Assembly: GCA_017437095.1 (NCBI GenBank)
Contig: JAFSBW010000072.1
Location: 1 to 64,000, forward strand
DNA from: Oscillospiraceae bacterium
Lineage (GTDB): Bacteria; Bacillota; Clostridia; Oscillospirales; Oscillospiraceae
Length of the DNA stretch: 64,000 nt
Direction of reading: 5' to 3'
Positions 28,559 to 36,641 of this stretch are shown here, piece after piece. Under the pieces are notes generated by a model. It saw nothing but the letters and a program-made list of their open reading frames with translations, was not told the origin of the DNA and ran no database searches. Within the stretch, counting starts at the first letter, position 1; each line of letters opens with the position of its first letter. The position numbers and the translations under genes are program-made.

Positions 28559-28620
28559 CGTAGCTTGCTGGTCTATAAAAACTGTATTTCTGCATTGCAG
28601 GAACGAAATGCGGCAGCGGA

Positions 28621-28644
28621 CGAGCGATGCTCGCCCCTACGGGG
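28621..28644. repeat. Short palindromic element
   Basis: CGAGC-GAT-GCTCG is followed at once by CCCC-TAC-GGGG, two micro-hairpins back to back. The CCCCTACG ending recurs in elements at 57147 and 59160. Confidence 0.6.
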
Positions 28645-28662
28645 TGAACGACATTACAGAAA

Positions 28663-29916
28663 TTATTTGTACAGGGGGAACTTTTCGCAGATGTCGGCTA
28701 CGATGGCCTTAACCTGGGCGGAAGTGCCCTCAAAGTCACGGGCGGTCATGCCGATGCACTTGGCGATGGTCTTCATCTCCTCAGCGCCCAGGCCGCGGGT
28801 AGTAACAGCGGCAGTACCAACACGCACACCGCTGGTAATAGAGGGCTTCTGGGGATCGCCGGGGATGGCGTTCTTGTTCAGGGTGATGTGGTTGGCATCC
28901 AGGCGCTCCTGCATCTCCTTGCCGGTGATGTTCAGGGGGCGCAGGTCAGCCAGCATCAGGTGGTTATCGGTACCGCCGGAAACCAGGTCGAAGCCTTCCT
29001 CCAGCAAGCCATCAGCCAGCACCTTGGCGTTGGCCACGATGTTGTGGGCATAGGTCTTAAACTCGGGGGCGAGGGCTTCCTTGAAGCAAACGGCCTTGGC
29101 GGCAATGATATGCTCCAGAGGGCCGCCCTGGGTGCCGGGGAATACGGCGGAGTTCAGCTTCTTGGCAAACTCCTCCTTGGCCAGGATCAGGCCGCCGCGA
29201 GGGCCGCGAAGGGTCTTGTGGGTGGTGGTGGTAACGATATCGGCGTAAGGAATGGGGCTCATGTGGGCGCCGCCGGCAACCAGACCGGCAATATGGGCCA
29301 TGTCTACCATCAGCACAGCGCCAACTTCATGGGCAATGTCTGCAAAGGCCTTGAAATCAATGGCGCGGGGGTATGCGGAAGCGCCGGCAATGATCAGCTT
29401 AGGCTCGTTCTTCTTAGCCAGGTCACGGATCTGGTCGTAATCGATCAGGCCGGTTTCGTGGTTAACATCGTAGGAAACTACATTGTAATACTTGCCGGAA
29501 ATGTTGGCGGGGCTGCCGTGGGACAGGTGGCCGCCGTTGGCCAGGCTCATGCCCATCATGGTATCGCCGGGCTTGAGCAGAGCCAGCTGCACTGCTGCGT
29601 TGGCCTGGGCGCCGGAGTGGGGCTGGACATTGGCAAACTCAGCGCCGAACAGCTCCTTGGCGCGGTCGATGGCCAGCTGCTCGATCTCGTCTACAGCGAA
29701 GCAGCCGCCGTAGTAACGCTTGCCGGGAAGACCCTCGGCATACTTGTTGGTAAGAATGGTACCCATAGCGGCGATCACAGCGGGAGAAGCCAGGTTTTCA
29801 GAGGCGATCAGCTCCAGACCGTCCTGCTGGCGCACCAGCTCCTTGTTCATCAGCTCCGCCAGGGCGGGGTCATACTGGGCAACAAATTCGATGGATGCGA
29901 GAGGTTTTCCGTACAT
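28663..29916 (-). CDS. glyA: Serine hydroxymethyltransferase
   Basis: GlyA interconverts serine plus tetrahydrofolate with glycine plus methylene-tetrahydrofolate and is the main source of one-carbon units. The 417-residue PLP enzyme has the expected [14 protein letters not shown] start, [27 protein letters not shown] and the PLP-Lys segment [14 protein letters not shown]. The coding sequence is strongly codon-biased, suggesting high expression. The upstream region is a tandem glycine riboswitch followed by a terminator. Confidence 0.98.
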   Translation of the reverse strand: MYGKPLASIEFVAQYDPALAELMNKELVRQQDGLELIASENLASPAVIAAMGTILTNKYAEGLPGKRYYGGCFAVDEIEQLAIDRAKELFGAEFANVQPHSGAQANAAVQLALLKPGDTMMGMSLANGGHLSHGSPANISGKYYNVVSYDVNHETGLIDYDQIRDLAKKNEPKLIIAGASAYPRAIDFKAFADIAHEVGAVLMVDMAHIAGLVAGGAHMSPIPYADIVTTTTHKTLRGPRGGLILAKEEFAKKLNSAVFPGTQGGPLEHIIAAKAVCFKEALAPEFKTYAHNIVANAKVLADGLLEEGFDLVSGGTDNHLMLADLRPLNITGKEMQERLDANHITLNKNAIPGDPQKPSITSGVRVGTAAVTTRGLGAEEMKTIAKCIGMTARDFEGTSAQVKAIVADICEKFPLYK

Positions 29917-29951
29917 AGCGCTTTACTTCCTTTATCTAAGAATTTTAAGTA

Positions 29952-29981
29952 TAAAAAATGCAGCCCTAAAAAGGACTGCAT
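29952..29981 (-). terminator. Terminator between glycine riboswitch and glyA
   Basis: Read on the minus strand, ATGCAGTCC (29981-29973) pairs with GGGCTGCAT (29966-29958), followed by TTTTTTAT. It lies between the aptamers and the glyA start and is the probable expression platform. Confidence 0.85.
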
Positions 29982-30013
29982 AAAAAGCAAGCGTACTCCT
30001 GATAGAAATACGC

Positions 30014-30162
30014 CCCTCTGTCCTTTTGCCTGAGAGATTCGGCCTAAGCCTTGCACCTTCGGCACACAACTGAATGTGTTCTCCAGAGAGTCCTCTGCCG
30101 ATCAGTCTGATTGCCTGAAAGCGTAACTCCTTCGGCGGGCTTTGCCTCTTTCCTGATCGGCT
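30014..30162 (-). ncRNA. Tandem glycine riboswitch
   Basis: On the minus strand two aptamers follow one another. Aptamer 1 (about 30162-30097) is bounded by GCCGATCAGG and CTGATCGGC and contains GCCGAAGGAG and CAGGCAA. Aptamer 2 (about 30097-30014) is bounded by CAGAGGACTCTCT and GGACAGAGG and contains GCCGAAGGTGCAAGGC and CTCTCAGGCAAAAGGACAG. These are the hallmark core sequences of the gcvT glycine riboswitch class. The link between aptamers is only a base or two. The terminator at 29952-29981 lies downstream, so glycine binding should change read-through into glyA; I cannot tell by eye whether glycine turns it on or off. Confidence 0.95.
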
Positions 30163-30188
30163 TCTTAGGTTGTATTTATTCTACCAAT

Positions 30189-30216
30189 AGTATACTCTTT
30201 TTGGAACATTTGTCAA
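30189..30216 (-). promoter_or_regulatory. Promoter of the glycine riboswitch-glyA transcript
   Basis: A perfect TTGACA (30216-30211) and TATACT (30194-30189) on the minus strand have a 16-base spacer. Transcription would begin about 20 bases before the first aptamer. Confidence 0.75.
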
Positions 30217-30266
30217 CAGGGGAAAGACATTTTCCCCTGCTGACTCATGTTTTTTGTAGAATTTGC

Positions 30267-30575
30267 TCAAGGAAGCAGCGCAAGAACGCTATTCTTGGGC
30301 ATTGCGCCGAGAGCCTGGTTGATGATCTTACCCTTTTCCATTACGATCAGAGTAGGGATGGACATGATCTGAAACTGCCTAGCCAGCTCAGGCTCCTGAT
30401 CCACATCGATCTTGCAAACTTTTACATCCTCCCGTTCCTGGGCAACCTCTTCCAGAACAGGGGCGATCATGCGGCAAGGGCCGCACCAGGTTGCCCAAAA
30501 GTCCAAAAGGACGGTCTTTTCGCTTTCCAGAACTTCCGCCTGGAAGGTATCCTTGGTAATATGAAGAACTGCCAT
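30267..30575 (-). CDS. trxA: Thioredoxin
   Basis: This is a small cytosolic disulfide reductase of 102 residues. It has the active site WCGPC in FWATWCGPCRMIAP, the cis-Pro loop SIPTLIV and the DVDQEPELA segment. Length and order match classical thioredoxins. Its start is 19 bases after the stop of the SDR gene on the same strand, so the two are probably co-transcribed. No thioredoxin reductase is in the window. Confidence 0.96.
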   Translation of the reverse strand: MAVLHITKDTFQAEVLESEKTVLLDFWATWCGPCRMIAPVLEEVAQEREDVKVCKIDVDQEPELARQFQIMSIPTLIVMEKGKIINQALGAMPKNSVLALLP

Positions 30576-30594
30576 AACGGTCTCTCCTTGAAAA

Positions 30595-31341
30595 TTAAGT
30601 TCTTGCCAGGCCGTCTACGCTGAGCACAACGCCGGTAATATAAGAAGCATCCTCAGAAGCCAGGAAAACGAAAGCATTGGCAATGTCTTCCGGCTGGCCG
30701 AGGCGGCGCAGGGGGATCTGAGCGATCAGCGGATCGATCATATGCTTGGGCACGGCTTTCATCATGTCGGTTTCGGTAATGCCGGGTGCAACAGCGTTTA
30801 CTCGGATGCCCTTGGGGCCAAACTCACGGGCCAGGGACAGAGTAAGGCCGTTAACGGCAAACTTAGAGGTGGGATAAGCAAAGCCGCTGGGCTGGCCGTA
30901 CTTGCTTACCATGGAAGAGGTGTTCAAAATAACACCGCTGCCCTGGTTTTCCATATAGGAAATTGCGCACTGGGTGCAGTTGTAGAGAGCTTTTACATTC
31001 AGGTCCATAACCTTGTCGAAAAGCTCAGGGGTGTAGGCGGTAAAGGGGGTAGATTCGGATACGCCGGCATTGTTTACCAGAATATCGATGGTGCCGTAAT
31101 CGGCCGCAACCTTATCGAAGCATTCCTTTACGGAAGCAAAATCGGCCAGGTTGGGAGCGATGCCGGCGATCTTGCTGTTGGGGAACTCCTGGCGCAGCTT
31201 ATCAGCCGCTTTGTCGGCATTGGCCTGGCTGCTGGCGGTGATCACCACCACAGCGCCCTCCCGGGCAAAGGCCTGAGCGGTGGCATAACCGATACCGCGG
31301 CTGCCGCCGGTAATGATAGCTACTTTGTTTTCTAATTTCAT
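30595..31341 (-). CDS. Short-chain dehydrogenase/reductase (FabG/HSDH-like)
   Basis: The product is a 248-residue classical SDR. It has the cofactor loop TGGSRGIG, NNAG at about 90, catalytic Ser in NTSSMVSKYG, the YPTSK active-site pair and PGITETDMM. The sequence would fit a 3-oxoacyl-ACP reductase, but also hydroxysteroid or hydroxy-acid dehydrogenases, which cannot be told apart by eye. The start at MKLENKV has AAGGAGG upstream. It is divergent from an ene-reductase/aconitase-X operon across a shared control region with a palindrome, so I favour a catabolic or redox partner role over fatty-acid synthesis; no fab genes are nearby. Confidence 0.9.
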   Translation of the reverse strand: MKLENKVAIITGGSRGIGYATAQAFAREGAVVVITASSQANADKAADKLRQEFPNSKIAGIAPNLADFASVKECFDKVAADYGTIDILVNNAGVSESTPFTAYTPELFDKVMDLNVKALYNCTQCAISYMENQGSGVILNTSSMVSKYGQPSGFAYPTSKFAVNGLTLSLAREFGPKGIRVNAVAPGITETDMMKAVPKHMIDPLIAQIPLRRLGQPEDIANAFVFLASEDASYITGVVLSVDGLART

Positions 31342-31370
31342 AATAGAATCCTCCTTGCGTAATAGTATGC

Positions 31371-31390
31371 ACAAATTTTTAGAAATTTGT
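31371..31390. promoter_or_regulatory. Palindromic operator candidate in the divergent control region
   Basis: ACAAATTT-TTAG-AAATTTGT is a perfect 8+8 palindrome. It lies directly upstream of a possible minus-strand -10 (CATACT, 31371-31366) for the SDR gene and 27 bases from the -35 of the ene-reductase operon. It suits a dimeric repressor; no regulator gene is adjacent. Confidence 0.5.
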
Positions 31391-31416
31391 TTACATTAAA
31401 TGATAAGCGCCAAATC

Positions 31417-31445
31417 TTGACAGCTTTCTTTTGATATATTATACT
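31417..31445 (+). promoter_or_regulatory. Promoter of the ene-reductase/aconitase-X operon
   Basis: A perfect TTGACA (31417-31422) and TATACT (31440-31445) with a 17-base spacer lie 60 bases before the ATG. Confidence 0.8.
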
Positions 31446-31504
31446 AAAAATGCTTGGAAATCTCAAGATGCAATTTATACAATTCACAAAGGAGATGTAA
31501 ATAA

Positions 31505-33565
31505 ATGGATGTTAAATATGATGCATTGTTTACGCCCTGGAAGATCGGCAATGTTGAGATCAAAAACCGCATTGTTCTTTGCCCCATGGGTGGCACTTCC
31601 CTATTCGGCTGGTTTGAGCTGACAGGCTGCAAATTTGACAAGGAAGCGGCCAAGTTCTTCCTGGAGCGGGCGAATAACAATGTTGGCCTGATCATCCCCG
31701 GCATTGCTCCCCTGCGGGATACCTTCTGGGGCAAGTGGCTTTGGCAAAACCCCAAAATGTTTGAAGATCTCAAGCCTTTTGTAGACCAGATCCACGCCAC
31801 CGGCGCAAAGATCTTTATTCAGCTTACCGCGGGTATGGGCCGTTCCTGGGCCATTACCGAGCTGATCGCCCCTATGCATAAAAACAAGCTCCTGCGCAAG
31901 ATCATCAAGCCCATCATCGATACCAACCATGAGCTGGCCAGCCCCAGCCCCCTGCCCTCCCGTTGGGATCCGGAGATCACCACCCCGGAAATGACCAAGG
32001 AGCAGATCCATGAGATCATTGAAGCCTTTGCCAAGACCGCAAAGCTTTGCAAGGATGCGGGCGTAGACGGCGTAGAAGTTCACGCGGTGCATGAAGGATA
32101 CCTTCTGGACCAGTTTACCATGGAATGGACCAACAAGCGCACAGACGAATACGGCGGCAGCTTTGAAAACCGCTACCGCTTCCCGGTTGAGGTCGTTCAG
32201 GCCATCAAGGAAAGCTGCGGCAAGGATTTCCCCGTTTCCCTGCGCTACAGCGTGGAATCCAAGGTAAAAGATTTCCGCTCCGGCGCTGTACCCGGGGAGG
32301 TTTACGAAGAAAAGGGCCGCTGCATGGCCGAAAGCGAAAAGGCCGCCAAATACCTGCAGGATGCTGGCTACGATATGCTCAACGCCGACAACGGCACTTA
32401 CGACAGCTGGTACTGGGCCCACCCGCCTATGTACATGCCCCAAAACTGCAACCTGGAAGATGTAGCCCACATTAAGCAGTTTGTGGATATCCCTGTTGTA
32501 TGCGCGGGCCGCATGGAGCCGGATGTAGGCGCCCAGGCCGTGGCCGAAGGCCGCATCGATGCGGTAGGCGTTGCCCGGCAGTTCCTGGCTGATCCCCAGT
32601 GGATCACCAAGATGATCGACGAGCGGCTGGAAGACATTCGCCCCTGCATCTGCTGCCACGCAGGCTGCTTCAACTTCTCCAGCTCCAAGGGCCACGCCAA
32701 CACCCAGGATCTTTCCGATACCATGGGCCTTGCCCGGTGCGCTCTCAACCCGGAAACCATGCAGTCGGAAAAATACTACATTAAGCCCGCCAAGAAAGCC
32801 AAGAACATCGCCGTGATCGGCGGCGGCATCGGCGGCATGGAAGCTGCTATTTTGCTGAGCAAGCGGGGCCACAAGGTAACGCTGTACGAAAAGACCGGCG
32901 AGCTGGGCGGCGTATTTATCGCTGCGGCAGCTCCCAGCTTTAAAGAAAAGGACAAAGCCCTCATCGCCTGGTACAAGCGGGAGCTTGCCAAGCAGCCCGT
33001 TACTGTAAAAATGAACACCGAGGTTACGGATATTGAAGCCCTTGGCGCTGACGAGGTTATCATCGCTACCGGCTCTACGCCCAACCGCATTCCCGTAAGC
33101 GGCATTGAAAAGGGCATTGAAGCCATCGATTTTCTGCGTGGACGCAAAGAGGTCGGGCAAAAGGTTGCCATTATCGGCGGCGGCCTTACCGGCTGCGAGA
33201 TCGCCTACGAGCTGTACCTGCAGGGCAAGACCCCGGTTATCGTAGAAATGCAGGACGATCTGATCACCACCAAGGGCGTTTGCCTGGCAAACACCAGCTT
33301 CCTGCGGGATTTCTTCAACGCCAACAAGGTGGAAGTCCACCTGGAAACTGCCCTGAAGGCCATTGACGATACCGGCGTGACCGTAGCGGATAAGGATGGC
33401 AACCAGCGCCATATCGATTGCGATAATGTGATCCTTTCCACCGGCTACCGCAGCGCTCCCATCGCCAAGAAGGGCCGCCATGTGCATATCCTGGGCGATG
33501 CCCAGAAGGTAGGTAACCTGCGCACCGTGATCTGGGGCGTATGGGATAAGTGCATGAAGCTGTAA
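31505..33565 (+). CDS. Ene-reductase: old-yellow-enzyme/2-enoate reductase with Fe-S and FAD domains
   Basis: The 686-residue protein resembles 2-enoate and 2,4-dienoyl-CoA reductases and BaiCD-type enzymes. Residues 1-375 are an FMN TIM barrel (LFTPWKIGNVEIKNRIVLCPM, EVHAVHEGYLLDQF with the proton-donor Tyr, and NRYRFPVE). A 4Fe-4S motif CICCHAGC with a later Cys in ARCALNP follows near 382-412. Two Rossmann motifs then bind FAD and NAD(P)H: IAVIGGGIGGMEAA and VAIIGGGLTGCEIAY. Such enzymes pass electrons from NADH to an activated C=C bond. A distinctive segment around residues 115-160 (GRSWAITELIAP onward) is not in classical members. It is followed after 14 bases by the aconitase-X subunits. 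The substrate is unknown. Confidence 0.9.
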   Translation: MDVKYDALFTPWKIGNVEIKNRIVLCPMGGTSLFGWFELTGCKFDKEAAKFFLERANNNVGLIIPGIAPLRDTFWGKWLWQNPKMFEDLKPFVDQIHATGAKIFIQLTAGMGRSWAITELIAPMHKNKLLRKIIKPIIDTNHELASPSPLPSRWDPEITTPEMTKEQIHEIIEAFAKTAKLCKDAGVDGVEVHAVHEGYLLDQFTMEWTNKRTDEYGGSFENRYRFPVEVVQAIKESCGKDFPVSLRYSVESKVKDFRSGAVPGEVYEEKGRCMAESEKAAKYLQDAGYDMLNADNGTYDSWYWAHPPMYMPQNCNLEDVAHIKQFVDIPVVCAGRMEPDVGAQAVAEGRIDAVGVARQFLADPQWITKMIDERLEDIRPCICCHAGCFNFSSSKGHANTQDLSDTMGLARCALNPETMQSEKYYIKPAKKAKNIAVIGGGIGGMEAAILLSKRGHKVTLYEKTGELGGVFIAAAAPSFKEKDKALIAWYKRELAKQPVTVKMNTEVTDIEALGADEVIIATGSTPNRIPVSGIEKGIEAIDFLRGRKEVGQKVAIIGGGLTGCEIAYELYLQGKTPVIVEMQDDLITTKGVCLANTSFLRDFFNANKVEVHLETALKAIDDTGVTVADKDGNQRHIDCDNVILSTGYRSAPIAKKGRHVHILGDAQKVGNLRTVIWGVWDKCMKL

Positions 33566-33579
33566 AAGGAGGAAACACC

Positions 33580-34854
33580 ATGATATTAACCCAAGAACAG
33601 CAAGAGATCTTAAACGGCAGCAAGGGCGATACTATGGCCAAGGTTATGAAGACCCTGGTTATGTACGGCGAAGCCTTTGGTGCAGAAAAGCTGGTGCCCA
33701 TTACCGGCAAATATAACCACCTGGTTACTTCCTTCGGCCTGGGCGTGATCGAGCCGGTGTATGAGCTGATGGATAAGCTGATCGAAGCCGGGGCTGTATC
33801 CGGCCAGCGCTTCAGCGTAGATCCCCGGCCGCTGGATAAGAATGTACCGAAAAATTTCCTGCAGAACATCATCTTTAAATTCTTTATGTATAACAAGCAG
33901 GATTTCTACGAGGAGCAGCTGAAAAAGCTGGGCCTTATGGACAGCGATGCCTTTACCTGCGCCTGCTACCTGGATCAGGTTGGCAATAAGCCGGAAAAGG
34001 GCGAGGTGCTTAGCTGGGCAGAAAGCTCCGCTGTGGTATACGCCAACTCCGTGCTGGGCGCCCGGTGCAACCGCAACTCCGGCATTATGGACATTATGGG
34101 CTCTATTGCCGGGTTTGTCCCCTATTTTGGGCTGCTGACTGACGACGGCAGAAAGGCCAGCTGGGTAGTGAAAATCGAAACCACCAAGAAGCCGGAGGCT
34201 CAGCTGCTGGGCTCTGCCATCGGCATGAAGGTTATGGAGGATGTGCCTTACATCGTTGGTCTGGATAAATGGCTGGGTACAGAGCTTGACGAGCAGGCCT
34301 GCACCTACCTGAAGGACTTTGGCGCGGCTACCGCCTCCAACGGCGCGGTTGGCCTTTACCACGTAGAAAACCTGACCCCGGAAGCTGTGGAGCAGGGCAA
34401 AAAGCTGATCCTGGACGGCGCACGGGAGTATGTCATTGATGATGCGGAGCTGGAGCGGGTTAAGAACGATTATCCGGTGATCTGGAAAGATCCCAACGCA
34501 AAGCCCAAGCTGTGCTTCATGGGCTGCCCCCACATGACGCTGCAACAGCTGAAAGACTGGACGGACAAGGTAGAAGCAGGGCTTAAAAAGGCGGGTAACG
34601 CCAAGGTTGTGATCCCCACGGTGTTTACCGCTGCCCCGGCAGTTTTGAAGGAGTTTGAAAAAACGCCCTATGCTCCCCGGCTGAAGGCTACCGGCGTGAT
34701 CACCAGCTACATTTGCCCGCTGATGTACATGAATAATCCCCTGTGCGCCAAGATGCCCGTGATCACCTCCTCCAACAAGCTTCGCACCTATACCACCGCC
34801 CGGTACTATACCGACGACGAGATCCTGCTGCAGATCACCAAAGGAGGGAAATAA
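33580..34854 (+). CDS. Aconitase X catalytic (large) subunit
   Basis: The 424-residue protein belongs to the AcnX catalytic family (formerly DUF521). Diagnostic stretches are TCACYLDQVGNKPEKGEVL, SWAESSAVVYANSVLGAR(C/T)NR, PYFGLL, MGCPHMTLQQL and ICPLMYMNN...ITSSNKLRTYTTARYY. Cys316 (GCPH) and Cys379 (ICP) correspond to Fe-S ligands, and Cys128 or Cys130 is a likely third. Known AcnX enzymes dehydrate phosphomevalonate in archaea or cis-3-hydroxyproline in bacteria. Neither pathway's partners (UbiD-type decarboxylase, pyrroline-carboxylate reductase) are here. AGGAGG sets the ATG start. The pairing with an ene-reductase suggests dehydration then reduction of a hydroxy acid. Confidence 0.9.
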   Translation: MILTQEQQEILNGSKGDTMAKVMKTLVMYGEAFGAEKLVPITGKYNHLVTSFGLGVIEPVYELMDKLIEAGAVSGQRFSVDPRPLDKNVPKNFLQNIIFKFFMYNKQDFYEEQLKKLGLMDSDAFTCACYLDQVGNKPEKGEVLSWAESSAVVYANSVLGARCNRNSGIMDIMGSIAGFVPYFGLLTDDGRKASWVVKIETTKKPEAQLLGSAIGMKVMEDVPYIVGLDKWLGTELDEQACTYLKDFGAATASNGAVGLYHVENLTPEAVEQGKKLILDGAREYVIDDAELERVKNDYPVIWKDPNAKPKLCFMGCPHMTLQQLKDWTDKVEAGLKKAGNAKVVIPTVFTAAPAVLKEFEKTPYAPRLKATGVITSYICPLMYMNNPLCAKMPVITSSNKLRTYTTARYYTDDEILLQITKGGK

Positions 34855-34857
34855 GCT

Positions 34858-35301
34858 ATGAGACAGTTTCAAGGCCGAATCGTAACCCCCGGCAATGCCA
34901 AGGCAGAAGCCGTAGTGACCCACGCCGGATTTAATACCCTGGCTTCCCTGCAAAAATCTCTGCAGTTTGGCGATAAGACCGCCAAGGTAAACGACCAGAA
35001 CAACCCCGAGCTTTACGGCAAGCCCATTGCGGGCAAGGCCCTGTGCCTGCCCCAGACCATCGGCTCTACCACCGGCGGCATGGTGCTATACTGCGCCTGC
35101 GCTATGAAGCGCCAGCCTGCCTGCATGCTCTTTGCCAACCATATCGATTCCCTGGCCGCTGCCGGGGCGATCCTGGCGGATGTTTGGCTGGAGGATATTT
35201 CCATGCCGGTGATCGACTGCCTGGGCGAGGAATTCCTCAGCTATGTTAAAGACGGCATGACCGTTACCGTAGGCGACCACGGCGTAGTTACCGTAGAATA
35301 A
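34858..35301 (+). CDS. Aconitase X swivel (small) subunit
   Basis: The 147-residue protein is the AcnX swivel domain (formerly DUF126), which completes the active site of the large subunit. Its signature is ALCLPQTIGSTTGGMVL with the GSTTGG substrate-binding turn; the C-terminal part ending GMTVTVGDHGVVTVE is the usual swivel beta-barrel. It starts three bases after the large-subunit stop, with AAAGGAGGG upstream, so a stoichiometric complex is expected. A UUCG-loop terminator follows, defining a three-gene operon with the ene-reductase. Confidence 0.9.
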   Translation: MRQFQGRIVTPGNAKAEAVVTHAGFNTLASLQKSLQFGDKTAKVNDQNNPELYGKPIAGKALCLPQTIGSTTGGMVLYCACAMKRQPACMLFANHIDSLAAAGAILADVWLEDISMPVIDCLGEEFLSYVKDGMTVTVGDHGVVTVE

Positions 35302-35314
35302 GGCAATACTTACC

Positions 35315-35346
35315 AATACCCCCGGCTTCGGCTGGGGGTATTTTAT
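35315..35346 (+). terminator. Intrinsic terminator with UUCG loop
   Basis: AATACCCCC (35315-35323) pairs with GGGGGTATT (35334-35342), with an inner GGC-TTCG-GCT extension, followed by TTA and TTG. It ends the ene-reductase/aconitase-X operon. Confidence 0.85.
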
Positions 35347-35348
35347 TG

Positions 35349-35377
35349 TTGCAATCGGGCCAAAATTGCGGTATAAT
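35349..35377 (+). promoter_or_regulatory. Promoter of the flavodiiron gene
   Basis: TTGCAA (35349-35354) and a perfect TATAAT (35372-35377) with a 17-base spacer lie about 30 bases before the ATG. Confidence 0.75.
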
Positions 35378-35408
35378 TTAGAATGAAATACTATGCAGGA
35401 GGAAGCTT

Positions 35409-36560
35409 ATGTATATTTCCAACGATATCCGCTACATTGGCGTGAACGACCATGAGATCGACCTTTTTGAGGGCCAGTATGTTGTTCCCAACGGCATGGC
35501 CTACAATTCTTATGTGATCTTGGACGAGAAGATCGCGGTTATGGACAGCGTAGACCGCAATTTTGGCAAGCTTTGGCTGGAAAACCTGGAAAAGGCCCTG
35601 GATGGCCGCAAGCCGGACTACCTGATCGTGCAGCATATGGAGCCTGACCACAGCGCAAGCATTACTGCCTTTACCGATGCTTACCCGGAAGCTACGGTAG
35701 TTTCTTCCGCCAAGGCATTTGTTATGATGCAAAACTTTTTCGGCACCGACTTTGCCAGCCGCCGCATTGTAGTTGGCGAGGGGGATACCCTGCGCCTGGG
35801 CCGCCATGAGCTTACCTTTGTTACCGCGCCCATGGTGCATTGGCCGGAAGTGATCGTTACTTACGACAGCGCCGATAAGGTGCTTTTCTCTGCCGACGGC
35901 TTCGGCAAGTTCGGCGCGCTGGATGCCCAGGAGGATTGGGCCTGCGAAGCAAGGCGGTATTATTTTGGCATTGTGGGCAAATACGGCATGCCGGTGCAGA
36001 CCCTGCTGAAAAAGGCCAGCAAGCTGGACATTGCCACCATCTGCCCCCTGCACGGCCCGGTGCTTACGGAAAACCTGGGCTACTATCTGGATCTTTACAA
36101 CACCTGGTCTTCCTACGGCGTAGAGACCCAGGGCGTTATGATCGCCTATACCAGCGTATACGGCAACACCAAGAAGGCCGTAGAGCTGCTGGCGCAAAAG
36201 CTGACGGAAAAAGGCTGCCCCAGAGTTGTGGTGGCTGACCTTGCCCGGGATGATATGGCTGAAGCTGTGGAAGATGCCTTCCGCCATGGCAAGCTGGTGC
36301 TGGCTACTACTACCTACAACGGCACCATCTTCCCCTTTATGCGCACCTTTATTGACCACCTGACGGAACGGGGCTACCAAAACCGCACCGTTGCCTTTGT
36401 AGAAAACGGCTCCTGGGCCGCTACTGCCGCAAAGACCATGCGCAAAATGCTGGAAAACTCCAAAAATATTACCTTTGCGGAGAATACCGTTACCATTACC
36501 TCTGCGCTGAACGATAAGAGCGCGGCGCAAATTGAAGCTCTGGCCCAGGAACTGGCATAA
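35409..36560 (+). CDS. Flavodiiron protein
   Basis: The 383-residue cytosolic protein reduces O2 to water or NO to N2O and protects anaerobes. Residues 1-250 are a metallo-beta-lactamase-like di-iron domain with H-x-E-x-D-H (HMEPDH, 76-81), further ligands in PMVHWPE and SADGFGKFG, and CPLHGPV. Residues 255-383 are a flavodoxin domain starting MIAYTSVYGNTKKA. It has the class A two-domain layout without a rubredoxin tail, so electrons must come from a separate rubredoxin or similar protein. It has its own promoter and terminator. Confidence 0.95.
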   Translation: MYISNDIRYIGVNDHEIDLFEGQYVVPNGMAYNSYVILDEKIAVMDSVDRNFGKLWLENLEKALDGRKPDYLIVQHMEPDHSASITAFTDAYPEATVVSSAKAFVMMQNFFGTDFASRRIVVGEGDTLRLGRHELTFVTAPMVHWPEVIVTYDSADKVLFSADGFGKFGALDAQEDWACEARRYYFGIVGKYGMPVQTLLKKASKLDIATICPLHGPVLTENLGYYLDLYNTWSSYGVETQGVMIAYTSVYGNTKKAVELLAQKLTEKGCPRVVVADLARDDMAEAVEDAFRHGKLVLATTTYNGTIFPFMRTFIDHLTERGYQNRTVAFVENGSWAATAAKTMRKMLENSKNITFAENTVTITSALNDKSAAQIEALAQELA

Positions 36561-36565
36561 ATTTG

Positions 36566-36595
36566 ACCGCCCGGTCAACCTCCGGGCGGTTTTTC
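36566..36595 (+). terminator. Intrinsic terminator
   Basis: ACCGCCCGG (36566-36574) pairs with CCGGGCGGT (36582-36590), followed by TTTTTC. It ends the flavodiiron gene. Confidence 0.85.
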
Positions 36596-36641
36596 TGAAG
36601 CAAGATTTGGGCATAAAATACTGGATAGGAGGATGCTTATT

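Noticed and set aside
31601..33487. Long open frame on the minus strand opposite the ene-reductase
   Set aside because: It is a shadow of a clearly coding gene with high GC at third positions. It lacks a ribosome site and family similarity.
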